Below, piece by piece: positions 20,149 through 31,937 of a DNA stretch of 64,000 nt; within the stretch, counting starts at the first letter, position 1; the number at the start of each line of letters is the position of its first letter. The notes under the pieces were generated by a model. The model was not told where the DNA came from, searched no databases, and worked only from the letters and a program-made list of their open reading frames with translations. The DNA is from Argyresthia goedartella (taxonomy: Eukaryota; Arthropoda; Insecta; Lepidoptera; Argyresthiidae), in contig OX463814.1 in NCBI GenBank assembly GCA_949825045.1, positions 37,528,383 to 37,592,382 on the forward strand, read 5' to 3'. A program made the position numbers and the translations under genes.

Positions 20149-23092
20149 TCAGATATCTGACTTTTGAATGCTTAATAAATAATCTTTATACGAGATTTTG
20201 AAGCTGGTTATATGTTTTTTATCTCGAATTGGTGGTGGTAGGTTATTCCAGCATTTCGTGGACAGGTATCTGAAGCTGCCCCTAAAAGCAGCAGTTCGGT
20301 GGTGGCGAAAGGAGGCTTGTCGTGCTACGGTTAGTGTGGTGATAAGACTCTCTCCATTTGAGCTTTTCAAACAGATATTCAGGTATCCCTCTCTTGATGA
20401 CACCAAACAAAAGTGCAGCTAACTGTAGCTCCTGTCTGCCCTTAATTTTCAGGATGTTTGCTCTATTAAGATAAGGTGTAATGTGGGCACGAGGAGGAAC
20501 GTTGAAGCAGTAGCGTGCACAAGCGTTCTGTACACGTTGCACCAAACGCTCGGTGCGCTTGTACAAGCATGGTCCATACACTGTGGTGCAGTAATTAAGT
20601 TTAGACATGACCATCGATTCACAGAGCCTAACTCGCATGTCTTCCTTTATAAACTCTCTAATTCTATATAGTATATTGAGTCTATAGAAGCAATTCCTGA
20701 CTAGTTCAAGAATATGCTTCTCGAAACGCAATTCCTCGTCCATGATCAAACCTAGGTTTCGTGCTTCATGTACCCGTTCGACAGGGATTCCAGATATTTT
20801 GATTTGTGGATTCATTTGTCCAATAGTTGCCACTTGATGTGTAGATCCCAGTATCATGTATTTTGATTTGGTAGGATTTAGGACCAACGCGTTTTTGGAA
20901 GACCAGGATGCTATCTGTTTTAGGTCCGCATTTATACCCCGAACAGCTGCTGGTAGTGTCTCGTTGTTTGCATCAATGTATAACTGCAAATCATCTGCGT
21001 ATATGTCGTATTTGCAGTGTGAGATACAACGAGAAACGTCTGCACTGTACAGTATGAACAACAGTGGGCCTAGTATGGATCCTTGAGGGACACCTCTACT
21101 GGTGGTGACATTTTCCGATAGTTGGGTTGTACCATCACTATTTCTTAAAACGACCTGTTGATTTCGATTGGTAAGGTAACTTTCAAACCATCTTATTGCA
21201 TCCAAATCAAAACCATAGTAACTCAACTTTGAGAGCATCATGTCCATATTGATAGAATCAAAGGCTCTTGAGTAGTCAAGTAGAACAAGAAGAGTACCGT
21301 TGCCGGAGTCTTGGGAGGCAAGTATATTATCAACCACATCAAGCAAAGCCGTCGTTGTGCTACGATTCTTTCTAAAACCTGATGGCTGTTTTGGCAGAAT
21401 ACCGTTTAGCTCTGAAAACGAAATGACTTGATTATATACGCTTTTTTCTAGAATTTTGGATAGATATGGTAGTATGCTTATAGGTCGGAGATCAGATATT
21501 GACTTGGGGTTATTAATTTTGGGTGTTAGTCGAACAGTTGAGGCCTTCCATGACGCTGGAAAGGTGGAGGAAGTCAGGGATTTATTTATAATGTCAGTAA
21601 TTATTTTAAGAGTTTGTGGTAACGTCATTATAAACATATCCATTGAGATTTTATCCCTACCACAAGCGTTTGAGTTAATTTTAAGTATGATTTTGCTGAT
21701 GTCATTCTCATTCACTGGATGTAGTCGAAAAATCTCGGGACCAAACCTATAATATTCGAAAAAGGTAAGATCAGATATTGATACAACATTTTTCCCGGGA
21801 ATATTCATGAAATGTGTCATTATGTCATTGGGATCAGCGAAATTGTCAGGCAAGTCATTTGGCTTTTTGAAATTAGGTACACATGTGTCTCGAAGATTTT
21901 TCCACAACAGTTTTGGGTTTTTGATATTTGTATTGATGTGTTGCTGAAAATAAGCTTTTTTTTCAGCATACAGACTTGTATTTACGAGGTTTTTTAAAGT
22001 TTTGTATTCCTGGTGATGGTTTGGTGATTTAGATTTTTTTAAAGTAGTGTGGGCCCTGTCTCTTAGCTGCATCATAAATCTGACATTGCTGGTTAGCCAT
22101 GGCATGGGCCGATCCCTGATTATTTTAGTTTTTAAAGGGGCGTGTTTGTCAAATAATCCATTAATGTAACCCTCCAAAGTCGCAGCCATATCGTCGATAT
22201 CGGAACTTTCAGCAATCTCATCCCACTTAGTTAGGTTAAGATCGTGCTCAAAAGATTGTATGTCAATACTATTAAGTGCCCTATGAGTGATTTTACGTGT
22301 GGGGTATTTTTCCCTTTTTACCTTTATTTTAACCGTCACGAATGCATGCTTGCCAAGGTCGGGGATATGATCAACCGATACACTAGCAACAGACGTATTT
22401 GTACATACTAGGTCTATCAGAGTGGCGCTGTGCTCGGTAAAATGTGTCGGTTCATCTACATAATTTGTAAGATTTGTGTACTTTAGGAAATCCTGAACTT
22501 TTTTTGTCATGCTATCTTCTGTATTTAGCAGGTTTACATTGAAATCACTAGTCATTATAATACGGTCAAATTTAGAAAAGGTCGCTATCGAGTCTGTTAG
22601 CGCGTCTAGAAAAACATCAATATTCATCCACTGTGGACGGTAGGCAGTACCAATAATAATTTTAGTCGTTTTCACGTTAAGAGCGAGCCAGAGCTGCTCC
22701 ACTTGGGTGTCTGATTCCGAGAGGGGGTATATCCTGGCCTTTAGACCAGCTTTGATGTAGAAGGCGACGCCGTCGCTTCGGGCAGCCCGGATTTGTGTGG
22801 AGCGAGCTATATGACGCATACGGTAGCCAGGTACAGATGGAGCTCGGCCGACTTCGCCCTCACGCAGCCATGTCTCATTAATCGCGATAAGATCGGGAGA
22901 TCTTTGTAATATAACTGCCGTAAGCTCGTCGTGCCCAGTGTTTAATGATCCCGCGTTCCAAAGTGAAATTTTTAATAACTTTTCACTTAGCTCGGGTAAT
23001 AGTAATGATAAAAGTGTATTCGTAGTAAGTATGTAGGTGTACGTGTCTGTATGTAAAGGTATTTGTGTGCAATTGAATGAACGGTGTAGCAC
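20149..23092 (-). pseudogene. LINE ORF2: APE endonuclease and reverse transcriptase, one frameshift
   Basis: 936 residues are open from 23092 to 20282, and the last ~45 codons continue in another frame to 20149 (RGSFRYLSTKCWNNLPPPIR), so one indel lies at about 20282-20345. Endonuclease: WNAG 45-48, NETW 72-75, GTAYRP 148-153, SDFN 182-185, DLV 227-229. Where the family has a catalytic Asp-His (SDH/GDH), this copy reads GKH (247-249). Reverse transcriptase: LRPISI 535-540, SGFRKNRST 571-579, LLDYSRAFDS 604-613, GVPQGSILGP 667-676, YADD 698-701. The protein would nick target DNA and prime cDNA synthesis from its own RNA. The frameshift and the Asp-to-Lys change suggest this copy is inactive, though it is well preserved. 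The true start could be downstream of the first Met, since residues 1-40 look unlike the family. Confidence 0.9.
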
Positions 23093-23517
23093 GGGTTTTA
23101 GATTTATGTGTTTTTAATGTCAGGGAGTCGTGATGGTTTATATGGGGATAGAGGAAAGATAGTGTAAGGTAGGTGCTATCAGGCTGTGTTGGATGAAAAG
23201 TGTAATAATAATGTATGGAGTGTGAGTTACCAGGCCGAACAGATGCCAGTTTGACGCCGCCGGCCGGCAACATCGCATTCACCGCCGCCGTCGCGTAAAC
23301 AAACTTATAATTATTGACCAGTAAATCTAAATAATTATGCAGGTACAAATTAGGTTTGTCCCAGTTTTTTTTACATAAGAGTGATGTACATACAATACGA
23401 ACATGAAAAGTGCTGGCGATATTAATCAAATGAGACAGTGAACAAGTGGTGACAGGCGACACGAGTGAGTTTACGAGTAAAAACAACACGTTTACGGAAA
23501 GGAATGTTTTTAAGTGG

Positions 23518-24696
23518 TTAGACCTTAGCGGGGCTGGTATGGTTGCCAAAAATACGTTCCAGATCGTCATCACATCGTATGTAGTTGATTTTAGTCGATT
23601 TGGATTCTCGTGCTTGTATGAGGCCATCCTTGGTCCAGATGAACTGCCAGTGTTTCCCAAATTCGCGCGCTTTGGCAAAAAGGACTCTATTTTCCCTCGT
23701 GAGTCGCTCGTTGATGTGCATCTTCTGGGGCACATGATGCGGGAGTCCCAGTCCGTCGGTAGTGGTGCCACGACGTACCTTCACGCTTTTGAGCAACTCC
23801 TCGCGGACGGAGCGCCGAGCCAGCCGCACGATGATGGGCCGCGGCCGGTCCTTGCGGGGTAAGCCGCTCGCCTCCATTGCCGCCGCGCCCATGCCCTCCC
23901 GCCGCCGCGGGTCCCCGACGCGTGCTGCGCTCACCACATCTCGTTCGTCCAACTTCACGCCGAGCTTCATCGCCGCAGCTGTCACGATGTGTGACACCGA
24001 TTCGCCCTCGAACTCCGGTACACAGGTGAGTTCGACATCATTTAGTAGCGCAGCCTGGTCGCGAAGTTTCACCTGCGCCTTCAGCTCCATAACCGATTCC
24101 TTGAGCTCATTTACTGTGGATGTTCCGATTAGCTGTTTCAGTTCCTCTAGTTCAGATCGCAGCAAAGCCGTATCATTCTCACTCTTAGCAACTCTGGCGT
24201 TTAGGGTAAACACCTCTGTGTTCAGCAGTTTTATCTCAGCTGACAGACAGCTTGTAGCTTGGCTAATCTCCGACTTTATAACCTCTGTTAGTGAAGATTT
24301 TATAAGCTCGAATTTTTTGTCAATTAAAGCCTCAAATTTCATCAATGAGATCAGATCATCCGAGGTATTTGGTGGAGTGGGGAGCTTGGTGTAGGCAGGG
24401 TCTGTGGCTTCATTTTCCCCCACTTGCTTATCACCCGATAACTCATCTCCCGAAGCATCTGAATGTGGAGGGCCATGTTTTTGTTTGCCTACTGGGGTGT
24501 TGTCATTCCTCGGTCTCCGAGTAATGCTTGTGCATGATGGTTTTGGGCAGCGCCAAGAGTGTTTCAAATCAGCGTAGTTTGTGGAGTAGTATGCTATTGT
24601 TATGTTGACGCACGAGTGATGGTATGGGCCTTTACAGACATGACACACCAGCAACTCAGTACGATCTATCGTAGTACTACAGGCGATACAATTCAT
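23518..24696 (-). CDS. LINE ORF1 protein with PHD-type zinc finger
   Basis: An intact 392-residue frame. Residues 3-55 form a C4HC3 PHD-like finger: Cys3, Cys6, Cys18, Cys21, His26, Cys29, Cys50, Cys55, with Trp48 before the last pair as in true PHD fingers. About 115-210 is rich in Leu, Glu and Lys heptads (a likely trimerising coiled coil). About 215-390 carries the RNA-binding region (RPIIVRLARRSVREELLK, RLTRENRVLFAKAREFGK, FIWTKDGLIQ). It is probably the RNA chaperone of the element; the PHD finger might contact chromatin, which is inference. It ends about 425 bp before ORF2. Related LINE families carry the same domain order. Confidence 0.85.
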   Translation of the reverse strand: MNCIACSTTIDRTELLVCHVCKGPYHHSCVNITIAYYSTNYADLKHSWRCPKPSCTSITRRPRNDNTPVGKQKHGPPHSDASGDELSGDKQVGENEATDPAYTKLPTPPNTSDDLISLMKFEALIDKKFELIKSSLTEVIKSEISQATSCLSAEIKLLNTEVFTLNARVAKSENDTALLRSELEELKQLIGTSTVNELKESVMELKAQVKLRDQAALLNDVELTCVPEFEGESVSHIVTAAAMKLGVKLDERDVVSAARVGDPRRREGMGAAAMEASGLPRKDRPRPIIVRLARRSVREELLKSVKVRRGTTTDGLGLPHHVPQKMHINERLTRENRVLFAKAREFGKHWQFIWTKDGLIQARESKSTKINYIRCDDDLERIFGNHTSPAKV

Positions 24697-25038
24697 GTTG
24701 TAGCAGGCTCTTTATAGAAAGTTCAGTTTTAAGAATATTTTAGAGCGCTAATACCTGATGTGTCTCTGAGATGCACTGTCCATCCACACTTCTTCACTCT
24801 GCCTATTCTTTGACGACCGGTTTGACTCCTTACCGGTTCGTTGGGTAGGACGCTGCTGAGAGCCGCACTTGAAAGTAACACTTAGGTGTAGCGCACAGTG
24901 ACGAAATTGGCTTGTATGCGACACACAGCACTGAGACACTCTGCCGACAGCTGATTCTGTTTTCCGTTATCACAAATCACAACAGACACACTATTGACGT
25001 GGGATTTTATATTAAAACCCAATAATATAGGTAGTGTA

Positions 25039-25563
25039 TTAAGAATATGCAAAATTTTGTACAAATTCGGACAATATTAACACTACTGTAATTTTTCTTT
25101 GAGAGCAACAATACGTAGGTACGTCAACACCGACCGTGCGGTCAAAGATGAGTGCGTGCGGTGAAAGAGAAAGTAAATGCTCTTTCAAGCGATTCTTAAA
25201 GGAGAAAAGAGTGGGACTGTCCCTTATAGTGCAGGGAAGTGCGTTCCACAGCCGAATGGCCCTCAGCCTGAACGAGTGCTCGTAGGCGACGGTGTTATGC
25301 TGCGGAATACATAGAAGAGACACCGTTTGAGATCTCCGCTCCTTGCCTCTGGAGAAAAGAAACTCAGAAAAGATGTCCCCTTGCAGAACTCTCGCAGTCT
25401 CGGGATGCGTTGCTTCATTCAGTGTGGTAAGCTCTTGTATGACCCGAATAGTTAAAAAGGCGGCGCTAGAAACTCCTTGAGTCACTCGTGAGTTCAAATT
25501 ATTGCACAGGACCATGAGGTGATTCGCGCCAAAATATAGTCTGGAATCTGTTGTCGTCATCAT
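25039..25563 (-). pseudogene. LINE C-terminal fragment related to family A
   Basis: The 174-codon open frame contains HNTVAYEHSFRLRAIRLWNA, then LPCTIRDSPTLFSFKNRLKE and HLLSLSPHA, closely paralleling the C-terminus of the family A copy at 61956 (HNTAVYKHSFRLTAIRLWNA). The front of the frame is also LINE-like (LFSRGKERRSQTVSLL). Only the 3' end is present. Confidence 0.75.
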
Positions 25564-25569
25564 GCATAC

Positions 25570-26135
25570 GGATTTACCGATATATTTGTTTTATGTCCCA
25601 AGTGAATACAATGGCGTGCATCCTATAGTGTTAAACTATTTGCTCTTTATTTTGTTACAACCCGGGAGCCGGAATTAAAACCTAATTGAGCGACACGCCT
25701 GAGCTACTAGCCACTGATGCATCGAACAAAGCCATCAATTAGGATATGCTAATACTCGTCTTTGTGTGGTGGTTGGGAATGAAGTTCCTTTCCTTTGAAG
25801 ATATATCATATATTGGGCGCATGAGACCTGACTCTAGATTGTCGGCCATGAACGCTTAATTCATTTCCTTGAGCCTGACTTCCCTGAGAACCTTACGTTC
25901 TAAATAATGGAAGCGCCTCCGAGCGTAATTACAAGTCTCTCCTAGAAGTTTTTGAATTGGTTGGAACGGCAAACGTACCATATACCTTCCTGTATCATCT
26001 CGTGTGTAAGTCTCTACAAAATGTTTTTCACGTTTCTATGGATCATGTATAGCCTTAGAGGGAACCTCCTCTACCTCCCAGAACTTGGTTAAAACCGAGT
26101 GCAAGTCAACAGTGCAGGACAGAGACATAACTTGC
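25570..26135. other. Intron 3 sequence, no gene
   Basis: No recognisable reading frame. The text may include very old retroelement sequence, but I could not align it to the Pao copies in the window. Confidence 0.3.
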
Positions 26136-26139
26136 CCAA

Positions 26140-28195
26140 TCAGAATCAAGAATCAAATGTAGATATTGACATATACTTAGCAATCGTAATTTTTTGTCTC
26201 TTCTCTACATTGGACCACTGCGGGAAAAGCAGGCGAAGAAACTCTCACAGATTGATTATTTGATCTCTTTAAAAAGTTGGTTGCGCTTAAGTAAAAAAAT
26301 ATTACAATATTAATTATTATACTTAATAAGTATGCCTTCTTATTAAGTAATAACTTCAATTTTTTAACAGCAATTTCTGTGTTGATTAACATCAACTCCA
26401 TACAGACCCGTTATTTAAGTAATCTTTAGTCTTTAAGTTATATCACTTTTTGACAAAGTCGCTTTAACATGGTTTTTAAATTGCTCAAATGGCAATTACA
26501 AAATCTCCAGAGTTATCTTGTTTTAGTAAAGAATGCACTGACCCTTGAAATGATTGCTAACCTTCGCCAGTCTAAACCGGTCCACAACAAGTCTGTGATT
26601 ATTTCTTAGGTTAATATTACAGCTATCGCTTATTTCGGAAAATTTTGTAAGGTTCTTGCGTACGTACGTCATATTTTAGAAAGTAATCTGACTGGCTACA
26701 ATTAGTATGTCAAATTGTTAAAAAAGCTTTTTTATGGAGTCTGTGCGTTTTAAATTATGAATTGCTCAAATAGCTCTTTCTTTAAAATAAAATAGTTTGA
26801 ATATCCGCTGCTTTCCCCCACAACAAGATACCATAGGACACGATACTATGAAAGTAACTAAAATATACTAGCCTAGATGTAGCCACATCCATGTTCTGTC
26901 TGATGTTCTTAACAGCGTAAGCCGCATAACTTAATCTGACAACTAATTTATCTATGTGGTGTCCCCACTGCAATTTGTTAACAATGGTTTTTCCAAGAAA
27001 CTTCGTATAATTTACTAATTCTAACGTGTTACTATCTAACACTAAACTGATCTTCACTTGCCTGATATTTGGAAGTGAAAATTAAATACACTTGGTTTTA
27101 CCAGCGATTTTCAATAAATTATTAACTGTGAACGTACATAAAGTTTACAGGTACATAAAGATTTCCAGTCGGACAAAGTTTTGATAATTAATAATTACAC
27201 TTAGAACAAGCAAAATTCGAGACCACTTTTTATAACAGTTATATTAGTATATTTGGATAGGAATATTTTAAAGGGTTTAGAGCTATTTCATTATGCCGGT
27301 GTTTTAGCAACCGAATAAGTTGGCATACTACTGCAACTTTTCAATTGTACGTACACTTGGATAAATACTTAACTATAGAATGTTTACAAGCGATCCACTT
27401 AATACCAATTTGAGCTGAATACTATTTGTTTTCAGTACGCTATCTAACAGTAATATCAGAAGCTCCACATTTTACTGGAAGTACTCTCATTAACTGGTAA
27501 GTACTCGATTATAACTCGAAGTACTATATCGGTCAGACAATGTTGACATGATCAAAAAATTATTGCCAACTTATTAGAAATATCGTCTCCATGGATCATG
27601 ATGGATATTATGTCCAACTTATTTGTAGATGCTTCATTAAACCTACTTTATAAACATTTATTTTAGTTCACATCAATATCAGTAAAACATTTATCATTGT
27701 TCATTAATATCCGGCAAGAATATCACTACTAGTCATTCACCCCTCACTCATGACCAATTCGTCTTTTATCCATCGCCTTAACTTTTCGAGACTAGTATCT
27801 TGGACGAAGCCCTCTCAATTATCTACATAACTGGATCCTATCGTATCCACCCGACAACGGCACGCGTTCGAAATTTTTACAAGCGTAGGTCTGTCACCGG
27901 GATACCACCAAATCCGGGATGTCAAGTTTCGCACAAAGCGGGCGCGGGCGGGTTCCCTTCAAAACTGGTGGTCGTCGTTTATGTAGATCGCCTCGCCGGC
28001 CGACTCCTTGGGCTGCGGTGGCGGGGTTAAAGACAATACTACATTACCATCATCAACATCTTCTTTTTGTCTTTCAATTTTGAAAACCAGTGAACTATCA
28101 TCAACAAATAACACTATGTCAGTCAATTTCTCCAATATGAAAGGCGGATCGTTAATATATAGGAATAAGATAGGCCCTTTCTTATTCATAGATAT
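26140..28195 (-). pseudogene. Broken Jockey-like LINE, minus strand
   Basis: Three pieces lie in the right order for one leftward element. At 28195-28080 is the RT palm with GPILFLYINDPPFIL then VLFVDDSSLVFKI (the catalytic YADD-type motif reads FVDD). At 27057-26782 is the C-terminal domain (ELVNYTKFLGKTIVNKLQWG, HSIVSYGILLWGKAADIQ). At 26225-26140 is the 3' end with the GTCAAA-type tail shared with 12474-12590. Between palm and C-terminus lies about 900 bp of unrelated text including a GC-rich block at 27840-28025 that I cannot assign. Several stops; inactive. Confidence 0.65.
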
Positions 28196-28658
28196 TATAT
28201 GGAACCATGTGGAACGCTAATTTTTACTCCCGATCCATCAGATTTTATGCCGTTGACTTCTGCCTTGTGAATTGTATTGCTTAAGAAATAGTAGATCCGT
28301 TGTGTCATGTTTCTATTCCAACACTGCCCCAACGTTCATCTAACTCTGAGCTGTTGTTGCTGTATTGTCAGACGGAACGCAGGGTGTGTTCCTTCTAACT
28401 TGTTAATGTTAATGTTAATTCTATACAACAATAATGTTAGTGTTCCATATTAGTTATAATGCTCTGTGTGTTAGTGATTGTTCCACAATGTGTTACGTTT
28501 CATGAAATAGTACATTTATGTGTATTATTTTTCCTCAATGTTTAAAATTGAATATTTTTCTGATTTTCCCCCCGGAAAGCACAGTGTATGTACGACTGGG
28601 TTCAGGCTATTTATAATAAGTTTTTGTTTTTTTTTTTAGGATAATATCGATTATTGGG

Positions 28659-28685
28659 ATATATATATATATATATATATATATT
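28659..28685. repeat. AT dinucleotide microsatellite
   Basis: About 13 AT units just upstream of ORF2 of LINE family A copy 2. Confidence 0.95.
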
Positions 28686-28718
28686 ACATTCATTGTATTA
28701 GTATATTTATTTTAGTCC

Positions 28719-30144
28719 ATGGATACCTACAACTTTAGTAATAGTTTCTTCTCTTCTTGTGATAACGATATTTCTGTTACCGCGGGAAGTGTTGGGTCAA
28801 CAGCGGATGATTCGCTGTCATATAACTTGAAACGGGTGTTTTCAAACCTTCGTGCGAACTTCAACGTTGTTCATATTAATGCACAAAGCATTCATACCAG
28901 CTATGCTGACCTTCTTGTAGTTTTTAGTGATCTGAACATACAAAGTATTCTTGTTTCGGAATCTTTTCTCAAGCCATCTCTTTCTTCTGCCATGTATGTT
29001 CTGCCAGGGTTCTGTCTCTACCGGAACGACAGGACAGGCAAGGCTGATGGCGGTGTTGCTATCTACCTACGTTCTGACATCCCATGCAAAGTCATCAGCC
29101 AGTCGCCAAGCCTGTACTCTGGTTTTGCTGAACACCTGTTCCTCCAGATATTCTTGCACCACAACAAAGTCCTCCTGGGTGTCTATTATAGCCCCTCTCT
29201 TCGAATCGACTATTTTAACTTCTTTGAAACCCTTCTCAGTGACTTGACTCCTCTTTATAGCGACACCCTAATTCTCGGCGACTTCAACACTTGTCTTCTC
29301 AAGAATAAAGGTCGCTTAGCGAAGCTGAATTTTCAACCACACTGCACCCCCTCTCTTCTAGATCTAATGATTACTTCTGACATGACTAAGGTTGCTGCGC
29401 ATGGCCAACTTACCGCCCCTTTCTTCTATCACAATCTTATTAACCTCTCTTTTAAGATAAAACCTCCCAAGCTGTGCTTCAAGTAAATGGATATAATCTC
29501 CCTAAATGACGACGCCTCCTCAGTCGACTGGTCGCCTGTCTACGGTAGTAAGACCATTGATGACAAAGTACGGAACTTTAACTCTATTGTCCTGAACTTG
29601 TTTGATAAGTATGCTCCGGTCAAGAGGGTTAGAGTTAAGCATCTTCCTGCACCGTGGCTTACTGACACCATTAAGGGTCTGATGGCTGAGAAACCGTCAA
29701 GCCAAGTCTAGATATAAGATGTATCCGACTAGATATAATCGTTGCACTTGCCTGTGTCGTGATGCTAAACGCCGTCATATCTAAGAATGTATCGAGAGCT
29801 ATACTCCAGCACAGGTTTAGAAGTTCCTGAAGACCCTTGGTGTTGGCAAATCCCAGGACATGGCAGCCGAAAAATGTCGATCTCCGGGGTCTCAATAGTT
29901 TCTTTGCAACTCCCCCTGTCGCGATGGACCCCCTCGTCAAGGATGTTACCCTTCGTAACCTACGGTCGAAGGCAACAGCCCTCACCTCAGCATTTAATTT
30001 CATCCCTGTCGGAATCGGCGCAGTAAGGAGGGCTATACTAGCAATCTCGTCGAAGGCCATAGGTGAGGACAAGATCTGTTCTCAGATGATAACAACTATC
30101 ATTGATGTGCTGTTACCTATCATCACCCACATAATTATTTCCGA
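28719..30144 (+). pseudogene. LINE family A ORF2 (endonuclease plus partial RT)
   Basis: 255 codons are open from 28719: VHINAQSIHTSYADLLVVF, ILVSESFLKPS, GKADGGVAIYLRSDIP, VLLGVYYSPSLRIDYF and TLILGDFNTCLL, so the APE endonuclease motifs including GDFN are present. A TAA at 29484-29486 stops the frame. The same frame then continues (SSVDWSPVYGSKTIDDKVRN, HLPAPWLTDTIKGLM) to about 29700 before frameshifts. The later part matches residues 90-170 of copy 3 (DPLVKDVTLRNLRSKATALT, VGIGAVRRAILAISSKAIGE). It ends before the RT catalytic motifs, so it is inactive. Confidence 0.8.
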
Positions 30145-30612
30145 AGTTTGTATTCCGAAGTTTGTCTACCTCAAGCTTATGCGGAGTTGAGTAGCCAATG
30201 TCCAAGGAGCGGCTTCAGTGGCATTATTTTTCACCAAGATAACGCGCCCGCTCACACAGCTGTTAGAACCATCGTTTGTCAACTTCGGGGGCACAAATGT
30301 TACCCCATCCTCCGTATAGTCCAGATTTAGCTCCATGCGTTTTTTTAATACCCACAGTAAAAAAAATGCTTCGGGGACGAAAAATTAACACCGCAAACGC
30401 CGCCGTCGAATAATTTCATCGGTAATTTTTCAACCTCGAGCTTGCAACCTCTTGAGGTAGCGTTTTTCATATTTTATGAGGACTAGTTTACTCGAATGCA
30501 TAAGCGCATAGGGGCTGGAGGGGGATATTTTGAAAAACTGTAAATATACTTTTATGAAATTCTTACAATTTTTATTTTACTAAAAATTTTTGGAACAGCC
30601 CTCGTATAAGCT
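30145..30612 (+). pseudogene. mariner transposase relic
   Basis: One frame reads FHQDNAPAHTAV, with the second catalytic Asp of mariner, and after a shift HPPYSPDLAPCVFLIP then VKKMLRGRK, the region around the third Asp. The right end shows tttttggaacagccctcgta (about 30585-30610), a likely terminal inverted repeat, followed by ta. The relic starts exactly where LINE family A copy 2 breaks off; a small duplication (ttccgaagtttgt twice, 30147-30172) lies at the junction. Only the C-terminal half survives. Confidence 0.7.
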
Positions 30613-30639
30613 AAGTATGAGGGTAGAACTATAAATACT

Positions 30640-31020
30640 GAACAAATGACTTTGACTGATATACCCCACAGGTCTTGAGTATTTTTAAGTAATCTAAACG
30701 TTTTGTCAATGACCTGTGGATGTACATGATGAAATAAAAAATCTACTGACGCTAATGCTGTTTTGTCAAAGTCTCTGTTTCATTTGGAGATAAATTTAGA
30801 CGCTCTGTTGTAAGTAAGGATAGTTTGGTGAAGAATGTTTCGAAAGCTCGAGCTACCTGAGCGTTGGATTTAATAACATCATCACCTATCTTTAAGCAGA
30901 AATCATTGTCTCTTGGTATGACTTTGGTAGTTTTATGGTTTTTTATTTGCTAAACCATTTTAATTTTTTATTTGTATTTTTTTTCCATCTATATGTAAAG
31001 TTTTTGCAGTTTTGAAACCA
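30640..31020 (-). pseudogene. LINE fragment between endonuclease and RT, minus strand
   Basis: Minus-strand text in mixed frames reads like the linker of a Jockey-type ORF2 (KVIPRDN-like, FETFF-like and NLSPNETETLTKQ pieces). Heavily broken, and identified by eye only. Confidence 0.35.
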
Positions 31021-31930
31021 ACTTGAAAGTTTTGGATTTATTTTTTAAAATAGTCATGAAAATTTCTATTAAAGCTTTAGGTTTTTTGTTACTAAAGCTC
31101 TACGTTCACATTACCATTCAAAACCAAAAAAATATAGTAAGTACCATTGGCGACTGTCATTCCTTCACTCAGCTAAATAAATCCATTCTTAAATCTATGG
31201 ATCTAGGAACCGAAAATCATATATTTATGAGTTTTGTTAGCTCAGCGTTTCAGTGTATCAAACTGTCAAAGAGAGCAATGAAGTTTTGCCATTCAGTGTA
31301 ATTGCTGGAAGGACTTTTGAAGTTTATCTTCTTTAAACAAAATTGTTTTGTCTTTATGGCCCCTTGAATTGATATGTTTGTCTGTGTCTGTATTTCGTCT
31401 TGTTTATTATATTCATATTATAATATATTGTTATTAAGAGTAAAACATTATCATTGTATTTGCTTAACCTTTATTCTGTTTCATTCTGAAAAGCCTCATC
31501 GTTACACATTGTCGTAATATCAGTGTAAGCCTCTTGGTAACATTCAAGAAATGTATCGAAATACTTGTATCGTACTTTGAATTGAGACAAGAGCACTGAA
31601 TCTAACGCTAAAGTACCTTGAAATATGGAAAATGCTGATTGATGATTAAAAATTTATTATTTACAATGCCAAAAAGGGAAAATACATTAAGTGAGGAAAT
31701 GTATAGATTTTAGGTTATAAATTATTAATTTTGTTAAAATTTTAGAGAGGATGCAACCCGTAGCATACTTCAGTCAGTCTTGTGGCCTTCTTTTAGCGTT
31801 ATTTTATTCCAAGAGAAGCAAGATTCTTATAAAAAAATATATCGACCAACTTACCTGTAAAATGGCAGAATTCAGAACAAACATATGTATCATTTCTGCG
31901 AATTTCTATGAAAATAAAGGGCACCCAACT
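31021..31930. other. Intron 3 sequence, no gene
   Basis: AT-rich; the open stretches (92 and 61 codons) resemble nothing known and have intron-like composition. Confidence 0.35.
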
Positions 31931-31937
31931 TCCTAGG

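Larger units (their letters stand above)
19605..25035 (-). mobile_element. CR1/Zenon-like LINE, nearly full length
   Basis: Leftward-transcribed non-LTR retrotransposon: about 340 bp of 5' leader, ORF1 (24696-23518), a spacer of about 425 bp, ORF2 (23092-20149, one frameshift) and a 3' UTR of about 540 bp. The 3' end reads aataaacgcttatcttatct on the minus strand, that is a short CTTAT repeat and not poly(A), which is characteristic of CR1-group LINEs. ORF1 starts with a PHD-type zinc finger, a feature of Zenon/CR1-type elements. The exact 5' end is uncertain. No target duplication was confirmed. Confidence 0.85.
28560..30144 (+). mobile_element. LINE family A, copy 2 (ORF2 endonuclease and start of RT)
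   Basis: A plus-strand fragment: inter-ORF spacer, an AT microsatellite, ORF2 from 28719 through the endonuclease (to 29486), and the linker and first RT codons to about 30144. There the sequence switches to a mariner relic. It shares long near-identical stretches with copy 3 (61956-64000), so the two are recent relatives. Confidence 0.8.

Noticed and set aside
22983..23771. 262-codon minus-strand open frame overlapping ORF1 and ORF2 of the CR1-like LINE
   Set aside because: Its first part is an out-of-frame reading of ORF1 and its last part is spacer; no domain is visible.
31021..31310. 92-codon plus-strand frame as a host gene
   Set aside because: AT-rich, low-complexity composition, no family resemblance, no splice or promoter context.
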